DNA from: Aeromonas dhakensis
Lineage (GTDB): Bacteria; Pseudomonadota; Gammaproteobacteria; Enterobacterales; Aeromonadaceae
Reading direction: 5' to 3'
NCBI RefSeq assembly: GCF_000820305.1
Contig: NZ_CDBH01000069.1
Coordinates: 62,001 to 126,000, forward strand
DNA length: 64,000 nucleotides
The notes beneath the pieces were generated by a model. It was given only the letters and a program-made list of their open reading frames with translations, ran no database searches and had not been told where the DNA came from. A program made the translations under genes and the position numbers. Shown here in pieces: positions 57,213 to 64,000 of this stretch (positions within the stretch are counted from its first letter, which is position 1; each line of letters starts with the position of its first letter).

Positions 57213-57386
57213 TTCATCTCCTTGAACAGTCAGGCGAGTGCCCACTGAAAAACAGGGGCTCATTTTTGCAGGTTTGCCAGAGGGCGGCAATAGGCGTTTA
57301 TGGCGCCCCTGTCGCGTCTGGGCTCGTGCTTTCCCGATGCAAACTCATCGGGCCAGTGGGGTTGGCTACCTTGGTCAACCTCGGCC

Positions 57387-59459
57387 CTACTCAATCCGGC
57401 GTCGAAATGGCGGCAGGGCATCGAGCAGCCCCTTGCCGTAGCGTTTGGTCAGCAGACGGCGATCGAGAATGGTGACCCGGCCTCTATCCGCCTCTTTGCG
57501 AATGAGGCGACCACAGGCCTGGATGAGCTTGCGCGACGCCTCCGGCACCGTCAGTTGCAAGAAGGGATTGCCCCCCCGTTTCTCGACCCACTCGGCGGTG
57601 GCCTCTTCCACCGGCGAGTTGGGGACCGCGAACGGCAACTTGGTGATCACCAGGTTGGTGAGGTAGTGACCGGGCAGATCCAGCCCTTCCGAGAAGCTGC
57701 CGGTGCCAAACAGTATGCTGGCCTGGCCGCCATCGCATTTTTGTTTGTGCAGGGTGAGCAGGGCGTTGCGGGAGGCTTCCCCTTGCACCAGCAGGGAGAG
57801 TCCCTTGGCCCGCAAACCCACCGCCACCTCGTTCATCTGCCGGTAGGAGGAGAACAGCACCAGGCTCGCCTCCTTGCCGGCCAGCAGACGGGGCAGGATG
57901 CTGACGAGCTCCTGGGTGAAGGCGGGGGCACTGGGCTCGTGTTCCATTTTGGGCAAATAGAGCTCGGCCTTCTGGTAATCGAAGGGGGAGCGCAGGCGCA
58001 GATAGCGGGTACCGTCGTGCTCTTTGAGCCCCACCTGGTGGCGGAAATAGCTGAAGGAGGAGAGGGCTGTCAGGGTCGCCGATACCAGCACGGCGCCAAG
58101 ACACCTGGACCAGAGCCACTCCTCCAGCAGGTAGCCCACCTCGATGGGGGAGGCGTGCAGCCAGATGTCGCCGTCATCGCTCTTGACCATCCAGCGGGCC
58201 AGCGGCGTCTTGCCCTCTGCCACGTGCCGCCCCAGCATCTCCCACAGGGCGCAGAAACCCTCCAGCCGCTGCAGATAGAAGCCGCTCTCCGCCAGCAGGG
58301 GTTCGGCATCCTTGCGACGGATCTCGCCATCCTTCAGCGCTTCGCCGATGGCCCCCTGCATTCTGTCCAGCGCCCGCAGCGCCTTCTTGCTCGCCTCCTT
58401 GAGGTTCTCCGCCAGCATGGGCAGGGGGTCGGGCAAGACACCATCGGCGAAGCGATGGTGTTTTTCTTCATTGAACAAGCGGTCGTTGGCGGCGAGCCAC
58501 TGCTCCAGCGCCTTCAGATCCGGTTGCAGGGAGGCCAGCGCGTCCTGCAGCTTGAGCTGGGGATCGAGCAGACTCTCCTTGTTGAGGGTTCTGGCCAGCT
58601 TGCCTGCCCCCTGCGCCAGCTTCTCCAGCCAGCGGCGTGAGCCCTTGACGCTGGCCGAGGCGGCGCCGTGATCCCGGGCTATGGTGGGCAGGTGATGGGC
58701 CTCGTCCAGCACATAGAGACACTCGTCCGGTGGCGGCAGTATGATGCCGCCACCCATGGTGAGGTCGGAGAGCAGCAGGGCGTGGTTGACCACCAGCACG
58801 TCGGCCGCATCCATGTCGTTGCGGGCGCGGTGGAAGGGGCAGTGCTGATGATGAGTCAGCGCCTTGTTGCAGGTGTGGCGGTCGGCGGCGATGCGATCCC
58901 AGCAGTTATCGTTGATGGGTTTGGGCCAGTTGTCCCGATCACCGTCCCACTTGCCTTTCGTGTAGGCCTGCCACAACGCCTGATAGCACTCCTTGTCGGC
59001 GTCTGACGGCTTGTGTTTGCTGAGGGCTCCGAAGTCGAACTCGAAGTTGGCCATCTCGCTGCCGCTGGCGGCCTGCTCCAGCAGGTGTTCGCAGCAGTAG
59101 CGCTGGCGCCCCTTGACCAGCATGAAACGAAACGGCAGCTCGCTGTGGCGATGATAGAAGGGGAGGTCTTTGTGGATCAGCTGCTCCTGCAGTGCCACAG
59201 TGGCGGTGGAGATCACCAGCTTCTTTTGAGTAAGGCGAGCCACCGGGATGGCCCCCTGAGCATAGGAGAGGGACTTGCCGATACCAGTGCCGGCTTCGGC
59301 CACCAGGATGCGACGCTGTTTGTCATACTCCCCGGTCAGCGTCTTGGCTATTTCGGCCACCAGAAAATTCTGCTCCTTGCGCGGCACAAAACCGGGTAAA
59401 CCATCGGCTATTTGCCGATAGGTATTGCGAATGGTGGTTTTGAGACGGGTAGACAGCAT
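57387..59459 (-). CDS. dinG: ATP-dependent DNA helicase DinG
   Basis: The 690-residue helicase is of the XPD-like superfamily 2. Walker A is AEAGTGIGKSLSYAQG, the DEAH box is VLDEAHHLP, and late motifs are GSFSEGLDLPG and QACGRLIRKEADRG. Cysteines at about positions 102-103, 178, 184 and 194 (in RYCCEHL, CWDRI, TCNKAL, HCPFH) fit a [4Fe-4S] cluster. DinG unwinds R-loops and forks. ATG 59459 is chosen; 16 upstream codons lack similarity. No LexA box was recognised. Confidence 0.9.
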   Translation of the reverse strand: MLSTRLKTTIRNTYRQIADGLPGFVPRKEQNFLVAEIAKTLTGEYDKQRRILVAEAGTGIGKSLSYAQGAIPVARLTQKKLVISTATVALQEQLIHKDLPFYHRHSELPFRFMLVKGRQRYCCEHLLEQAASGSEMANFEFDFGALSKHKPSDADKECYQALWQAYTKGKWDGDRDNWPKPINDNCWDRIAADRHTCNKALTHHQHCPFHRARNDMDAADVLVVNHALLLSDLTMGGGIILPPPDECLYVLDEAHHLPTIARDHGAASASVKGSRRWLEKLAQGAGKLARTLNKESLLDPQLKLQDALASLQPDLKALEQWLAANDRLFNEEKHHRFADGVLPDPLPMLAENLKEASKKALRALDRMQGAIGEALKDGEIRRKDAEPLLAESGFYLQRLEGFCALWEMLGRHVAEGKTPLARWMVKSDDGDIWLHASPIEVGYLLEEWLWSRCLGAVLVSATLTALSSFSYFRHQVGLKEHDGTRYLRLRSPFDYQKAELYLPKMEHEPSAPAFTQELVSILPRLLAGKEASLVLFSSYRQMNEVAVGLRAKGLSLLVQGEASRNALLTLHKQKCDGGQASILFGTGSFSEGLDLPGHYLTNLVITKLPFAVPNSPVEEATAEWVEKRGGNPFLQLTVPEASRKLIQACGRLIRKEADRGRVTILDRRLLTKRYGKGLLDALPPFRRRIE

Positions 59460-59840
59460 GAAGAAAATGACCGTTGCACAGGGTGAAGGAAGACAGGATA
59501 CCTGCAACCGGCAACCTGGGTCGAGGTGTGTGGCAACGCACAGATCCGACCTCTTCTTCTATTTATAAGGCGAGTCGTCGTCATTGTGTGATAAATCACC
59601 AATTCGGACGATTTTTGCCAGCGGTTATCGCTGTAAACGTTTTCCCATGGCGTGCAAACAATGTGGGATTCAGGTCACAATTTTTCCGCTGTGACTATGC
59701 TTTTCGTAAAAAGTTCCAAGTTTTTTCATTGCGGATTGGAAAACCCGGTGCTAGTCTCGGCGCCATAGTGATGCAAAGTACATCGCTAACACAGGGAATA
59801 ACAACGACTTAGTGTTTAATTACAGTAGGCATTGGAAACT
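59460..59840. other. 381-bp region between dinG and the porin gene
   Basis: No gene is seen. The divergent promoters of dinG and the porin must lie here. Positions 59570-59730 are AT-rich and hold TATGCT (59696-59701) as a possible porin -10 with a weak -35, as in OmpR-controlled genes. Porin leader length would be about 130 nt. Confidence 0.4.
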
Positions 59841-60965
59841 ATGAAAAAGACAATTCTGGCTATTGCTATCCCGGCTCTGTTTGCATCCGCCGCTAACGCT
59901 GCAGTGGTTTACGACAAAGACGGTACCACTTTTGACGTATACGGCCGTGTTCAGGCTAACTACTACGGTGACCACAACAAGGCTGTTGGTGCAACTGACG
60001 ACGCCTATAAATTCGATACTAAAACTGGTCAATCAGTTTTCGTTCCCGGCACTGCTGCTAGCTACCAAGATGTCGATGGTGAGCTGGTTGGTTCTTCCCG
60101 TCTGGGTTGGTCCGGCAAGATTGCCCTGAACAACACCTGGTCCGGTATCGCCAAGACCGAGTGGCAAGTTTCTGCTGAAAACTCCGCCAACAAGTTCGAT
60201 TCCCGCCACATCTACGTTGGTTTCGACGGCACCCAGTACGGTAAGATCATCTTCGGTCAGACCGATACCGCGTTCTACGACGTGCTGGAACCGACCGATA
60301 TCTTCAACGAGTGGGGTGACGTAGGTAACTTCTATGACGGTCGTCAAGAAGGTCAGATCATCTACTCCAACACCTACGGTGGCTTCAAAGGCAAACTGTC
60401 CTATCAGACCAACGACGACAAGGCCGTGAAGGTTACTGACGTAGGTCAGGGCATCAAAGAAACTGCTGTTTATGGTCCGAATGTAAAGCGTAACTACGGT
60501 TATGCCGCTGCTGCAGGTTATGACTTCGACTTCGGTCTGGGCCTGAACGCCGGTTACTCTTACTCCGACCTGGAAAGCACCACTTCCAGCGCTTCTGGCG
60601 ACAAGAAAGAGTGGGCCTTGGGTGCACACTACGCCATCAACGGATTCTACTTCGCTGGTGTTTACACTCAAGCTGACCTGAGCTACGACCACACCACCGG
60701 TGGTGACAAGGACAAGGGCCGTGGTTACGAGCTGGCTGCTTCCTACAACGTTGATGCTTGGACCTTCCTGGCCGGCTACAACTTCACTGAAGGTAAAGCT
60801 GCTTCCAACACCGCTGGGGCTGAGTACAAAGACATCGTTGACGAAACCCTGCTGGGCGTACAGTACGCTTTCACTTCCAAGCTGAAAGCCTACACCGAGT
60901 ACAAGATCCAGGGTATCGACAAGATGGACGACGAGTGGACCGTTGCCCTGCAATACAACTTCTAA
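59841..60965 (+). CDS. Outer-membrane general porin, OmpC/OmpF-like
   Basis: The 374-residue protein starts with a signal peptide (MKKTILAIAIPALFASAANA) followed by AVVYDKDGTTFDVYGRVQANYY, typical of gammaproteobacterial trimeric porins. Alternating beta-strands run to the C-terminal Phe (VALQYNF), the outer-membrane insertion signal. Base use is less GC-rich and the codons look optimised for high expression compared with neighbours. In E. coli ompF precedes aspC; here one unknown gene lies between. Confidence 0.92.
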   Translation: MKKTILAIAIPALFASAANAAVVYDKDGTTFDVYGRVQANYYGDHNKAVGATDDAYKFDTKTGQSVFVPGTAASYQDVDGELVGSSRLGWSGKIALNNTWSGIAKTEWQVSAENSANKFDSRHIYVGFDGTQYGKIIFGQTDTAFYDVLEPTDIFNEWGDVGNFYDGRQEGQIIYSNTYGGFKGKLSYQTNDDKAVKVTDVGQGIKETAVYGPNVKRNYGYAAAAGYDFDFGLGLNAGYSYSDLESTTSSASGDKKEWALGAHYAINGFYFAGVYTQADLSYDHTTGGDKDKGRGYELAASYNVDAWTFLAGYNFTEGKAASNTAGAEYKDIVDETLLGVQYAFTSKLKAYTEYKIQGIDKMDDEWTVALQYNF

Positions 60966-60993
60966 TCTAGCCTCTGCGCTGATTTAGTTGATG

Positions 60994-61022
60994 AACGGCC
61001 AAGCTTGCTTGGCCGTTTTGTT
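60994..61022 (+). terminator. Terminator after the porin gene
   Basis: AACGGCCAAG and its complement (10-bp arms) with a short loop, then TTTGTTTTAT. Confidence 0.9.
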
Positions 61023-61195
61023 TTATCTGCTTTCCACCTGATTGCCTCTCTTCTCCTCTGTTGATGATCCTCTCCTTGCCCTCTTTGACTTGCGTCACTT
61101 CACGTTGTCTCTTTTCTGTACTTGGCTCCCGGGCAGCGAATCGCTAGATTATTCAGCTCGTTGCAGGATGTTCGGCAGACAGGGAAGGATGACGC

Positions 61196-62137
61196 TTGAT
61201 TGACTTTAGTCACCCGCAGTGGCGGGAGCTGGCCCGCCAGCTGCTGGACAACCCCACCTCGGTGGTCCGCGCCCGTCAGTGGCAACCCCTGCTGGGCCTG
61301 CTCAAGGACAATCAGCTGCTGCTGGCACTGGGCAACCACCACTATGAGCTCACCCCCGCTGGTCGCCGCTACCTGACTCGTGAACTGACGCTGGCCGAGA
61401 TCGCCACGGCGCCGCCCACCCCGGAGGAGTGGCTCCATGGGCAGGGCTGGCAGCTGGCGGAGCAGGTCAACGAGCGGGTGCTGGCCGCTCTCTATCGCAA
61501 GAGCGAGGTGAGCTTTACCCCCAACGAGCAGATCGACTTCGAAGACAAGGGGATCCGGCTCTGTTCGGATCAACAGGTGCGCCTGCGTGCCCCCCAGCCA
61601 TTCAGCCTCTTCTTCAGTGGCGGCGCCCTGCTCGATGCCGCCCCCTGGTTGCAGGCGCTTGGCGAGGTGGCGCTGCCGGAGCGCACCCTGGCCAGCCTTG
61701 GCAAGATCCTGTGGGGGGAGGGGGAGCTGCTGCGGGTGATCACCACCGACAGCGTCGGTGCCTTTGCCGAGCTGGTGCTGCCGGCAGGGACCCTGCTGAT
61801 CTGGGCTCCCGCCTCGGCGCAGCAGGCACTGCAGCAAGTGATCGCCGCGCTGCCGCCTCAGGTGCAGTGGAGTCATCTTACCTCCCTCGACCCGAGCGGG
61901 GTGGATCGGGTGCTGACTCTGGCCCAGCGTTTGGGCCGGCCGGCCAGCTGGTGGCTGCCCACCGTGCTGGCTCCCATCATGACGGCCTATGCCTTGCCGT
62001 TGGCCGACTCCCGCCCCTGGGAGCCGAGCCGGATCCCCAAGTCATTGTTAGCAGTTTGTAGCGGTTTGGTTGAGTCCAATGGTGGCTTGTCTGCCGAGGT
62101 GTGCGCGTTGGCGCCACAGTGGCATGCCATCGGCTGA
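61196..62137 (+). CDS. Unknown protein with possible DUF2220/JetD-like C-terminal half
   Basis: The 313-residue protein starts at TTG 61196, supported by AAGGA about 8 nt upstream; no suitable ATG exists. The N-terminal half is helical (LARQLLDNPTSVVRARQW, then LTPAGRRYLTREL, a winged-helix-like pattern). Residues about 180-260 (LLRVITTDSVGAFAEL, LLIWAPASAQQAL, SHLTSLDPSGVDRVLTLAQRLGRP) follow the order of the Toprim-like DUF2220 domain of JetD, as I recall it, but the usual catalytic Glu and first Asp seem replaced. This is inference. No SMC-type partner genes are near. Confidence 0.5.
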   Translation: MIDFSHPQWRELARQLLDNPTSVVRARQWQPLLGLLKDNQLLLALGNHHYELTPAGRRYLTRELTLAEIATAPPTPEEWLHGQGWQLAEQVNERVLAALYRKSEVSFTPNEQIDFEDKGIRLCSDQQVRLRAPQPFSLFFSGGALLDAAPWLQALGEVALPERTLASLGKILWGEGELLRVITTDSVGAFAELVLPAGTLLIWAPASAQQALQQVIAALPPQVQWSHLTSLDPSGVDRVLTLAQRLGRPASWWLPTVLAPIMTAYALPLADSRPWEPSRIPKSLLAVCSGLVESNGGLSAEVCALAPQWHAIG

Positions 62138-62311
62138 GATTGCCGCAGATCCGGCCGAAAAAGCGGTTTTCCCCCATCCTGCACGGTGATATAAAGAGTT
62201 GACGAAGCGCTCGCCAGTGAGCGCTTTTGTTTGCCACGTGTTTTGCGTGTCACGGACGGTGTGCCAACACGCTTTGCCAGCCAACGAACTCAACGGAATA
62301 CAGGGAATACC

Positions 62312-63502
62312 ATGTTTGAAAAGGTTGTTGCCGCCCCAGCGGATCCGATCCTGGGCCTGACCGAAGCCTTCCGCGCCGACTCTCGCAGCCACAAGATCAA
62401 CCTGGGGGTCGGGATCTACAAGGATGAGACCGGCGCCACCCCCATTCTTCACTGCGTCAAGAAAGCCGAACAGAAGCTCTTGACCGACGAGAAGACCAAG
62501 AACTATCTCGGCATCGAAGGCAATATCGAATACGGTCGCATCGTGCAGCAACTGCTGTTCGGACAGGATTCCGCGCTGGTCAACAGCGGCCGCGCCAAGA
62601 CGGCGCAAGCGCCGGGTGGTACCGGTGCCCTGCGCATCGCCGCCGAGTTCGTGGTGCGCAACAACCTCGCCAAGACCATCTGGATCTCCGATCCCACCTG
62701 GGCCAACCACGTCAGCGTGTTCCAGGCAGCGGGTCTGACCGTCAAGTGGTACAAGTACTACGACGCGGCCACCAAGGGGCTCGACTTTGCCGCCATGCAG
62801 GCTTCGCTGGCCGAGGCGCAGGCTGGCGATCTGGTGCTGCTGCACGGTTGCTGTCACAACCCGACCGGTATCGACCCGACCGCTGATCAGTGGCGTGCAC
62901 TGGCCAGACAGAGTGCCGCCGCCGGCTGGCTGCCGCTGTTTGACTTCGCCTATCAGGGCTTCGCCCGCGGCATCGAAGAGGATGCCGAAGGTCTGCGCAT
63001 CTTCGCCGAATGCCACGACGAGCTGCTGGTGGCGAGCTCCTTCTCCAAGAACTTCGGTCTTTACAACGAGCGGGTCGGTGCCTTCACCCTGGTCAGCGCG
63101 ACCAAGGCGATCGCCGATGTGGCCTTCACCCAGGTCAAGACCGTCATTCGTGCCAACTACTCCAACCCGCCGTCACACGGCGCTGCCGTCGTCACTGCCG
63201 TGGTGAGCGATCCGGCCCTCTATGCCGAGTGGGTGGAAGAGGTGGCGGCCATGCGGGTGCGCATTCGCGAAATGCGCGAGCTGCTGGTGGAAAAACTGGC
63301 CGCGCGCGGCGTGAACCAGGACTTCAGCTTTATCCGCGAGCAGAACGGCATGTTCTCCTTCTCCGGTCTCTCCAAGGATCAGGTGGAGCGCCTCAAGAGC
63401 GAGTTCGCCATCTACATCGTCGGCTCCGGCCGGATCAGCGTGGCCGGTATCACCCGTGCCAACATAGATCCGCTGTGCGACGCCATCGCCAAGGTGCTGT
63501 AA
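62312..63502 (+). CDS. aspC: Aspartate aminotransferase
   Basis: The 396-residue PLP enzyme closely follows E. coli Asp[68 protein letters not shown], and the PLP lysine in [29 protein letters not shown] and the C-terminal [11 protein letters not shown] carry the substrate Arg. AGGGAA is 5 nt before ATG 62312. TyrB is the nearest alternative, since the two share the same fold, but overall agreement is best with AspC. Confidence 0.92.
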   Translation: MFEKVVAAPADPILGLTEAFRADSRSHKINLGVGIYKDETGATPILHCVKKAEQKLLTDEKTKNYLGIEGNIEYGRIVQQLLFGQDSALVNSGRAKTAQAPGGTGALRIAAEFVVRNNLAKTIWISDPTWANHVSVFQAAGLTVKWYKYYDAATKGLDFAAMQASLAEAQAGDLVLLHGCCHNPTGIDPTADQWRALARQSAAAGWLPLFDFAYQGFARGIEEDAEGLRIFAECHDELLVASSFSKNFGLYNERVGAFTLVSATKAIADVAFTQVKTVIRANYSNPPSHGAAVVTAVVSDPALYAEWVEEVAAMRVRIREMRELLVEKLAARGVNQDFSFIREQNGMFSFSGLSKDQVERLKSEFAIYIVGSGRISVAGITRANIDPLCDAIAKVL

Positions 63503-63530
63503 GCGAGTCATCGCCATCCGCTCAATAACA

Positions 63531-63560
63531 AGCCCGCCGGGGAGACCCGGCGGGCTTTTT
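63531..63560. terminator. Terminator between aspC and yjgR-like gene
   Basis: AGCCCGCCGG and its complement (10-bp arms), 6-nt loop, then TTTTT. Confidence 0.9.
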
Positions 63561-63578
63561 CATTTTCCGGCTCAGGCC

Positions 63579-64000
63579 TTAGCGGCGGCGCTTGCCGCCC
63601 CCTAGCAGGGAGCCGAGCACTCCGCGCACCAGCTGGCGACCCACCTCGCTGCCGATGGTGCGGGCCACGCTCTTGGCGGCGGTCTGTACCACCCCGTCGT
63701 GCTGGCCGCCACGGGGGCCGGTGTGGCCAAACAGGATGCTATTGAGGGCATCGAGCAGGCCGCCTTCCCCGTTGGATGACGGTTTACTGGCTTGTTCGCT
63801 TGTGGTTGTCAGCTTGCCCCCGTTGAGCCGCTCGAAGGCCGACTCGCGATCCTCCGGCGTCTCGTAGCGGCCGTGCAGCAATGAGCCCTGAATAAGCGCC
63901 TGCCGCTCGGCATCGCTCAAGGGGCCGATGCGGCTGGCCGGCGGGGCGATGAAGGCACGCTCCACCATGCAGGGTCGTCCCTTCTCGTCGAGCAGAGAGA
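63579..64000 (-). CDS. yjgR: HerA-like ATPase of the DUF853/YjgR family, C-terminal part
   Basis: The frame is open to the right edge, so the N-terminal ATPase domain is outside the window. The visible residues include LLDEKGRPCMVERAFIAPPASRIGPLSD, the RESAFERL helix, and the end LFGHTGPRGGQHDGVVQTAAKSVARTIGSEVGRQLVRGVLGSLLGGGKRRR, which matches the tail of E. coli YjgR. The ATG at 63968 is internal and should not be taken as the start. Confidence 0.88.
   Translation of the reverse strand, partial: SLLDEKGRPCMVERAFIAPPASRIGPLSDAERQALIQGSLLHGRYETPEDRESAFERLNGGKLTTTSEQASKPSSNGEGGLLDALNSILFGHTGPRGGQHDGVVQTAAKSVARTIGSEVGRQLVRGVLGSLLGGGKRRR

Noticed and set aside
63579-63968. Small complete gene starting at ATG 63968
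   Set aside because: The frame continues to the window edge with residues matching the YjgR family, so it is a partial larger gene.

Overview
The window reads as ordinary chromosome of an Aeromonas species: high GC, polar-flagellum regulators flrA-flrB-flrC, a uhpABC phosphosugar sensor, a porin close to aspC, and proteins that resemble Enterobacteria and Vibrio homologues equally. No phage, insertion sequence, integron, CRISPR array or rRNA operon was seen. There is one tRNA (Pro, GGG). Gene assignments come from reading the translations and recalling family sequences; no searches were run.

Layout: (1) 1-6.3 kb: end of flgG, then flgH-flgI-flgJ-flgK-flgL (outer rings, rod muramidase, hook-filament junction). 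(2) 6.3-13.4 kb: an M-box magnesium riboswitch ahead of mgtE, then on the minus strand gcvR and ppk-ppx (polyphosphate) with a Pho box, and a membrane-anchored DUF2726 protein. (3) 13.4-17.7 kb: flrA, then flrBC behind a terminator and a sigma-54 promoter. (4) 17.8-28.4 kb: housekeeping genes ybgI, purMN, upp, a DUF2066 protein, hda, the glyoxylate genes aceB-aceA, a small unknown gene, tRNA-Pro and tadA. (5) 28.5-34.4 kb: a Pho-box-driven pstC-pstA-pstB-phoU operon lacking pstS, with the start of phoU present in three tandem copies. (6) 34.4-43.6 kb: paeA/ytfL behind a structured leader, a lipoprotein, mmuM preceded by an 8-bp tandem repeat, an ArcD-like antiporter, a fatty acid hydroxylase family protein and an amino acid ABC transporter. 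(7) 44-49 kb: uhpABC, rnk and a solute-binding-like protein. (8) 49.2-52.8 kb: two tandem alkaline phosphatases (one lipoprotein, one periplasmic) and an unknown exported protein, behind a Pho box. (9) 53-64 kb: YlqF-type GTPase, ycaD, a histone-deacetylase-like protein, yccT, dinG, a porin, an unknown protein with a possible DUF2220/JetD-like C-terminus, aspC and the 3' part of a yjgR-like ATPase gene.

The strongest theme is phosphate: three separate transcription units (ppk-ppx, pstCAB-phoU, the phosphatase cluster) each carry a PhoB-type direct repeat ending exactly 10 nt before a plausible -10 box. Phosphate scavenging, import and polyphosphate storage therefore look co-regulated. The most unusual sequence features are the phoU 5'-end triplication, the 27-codon coupled ORF between flrB and flrC, the 8-bp repeat abutting mmuM, and the DUF2220-like protein between the porin and aspC.
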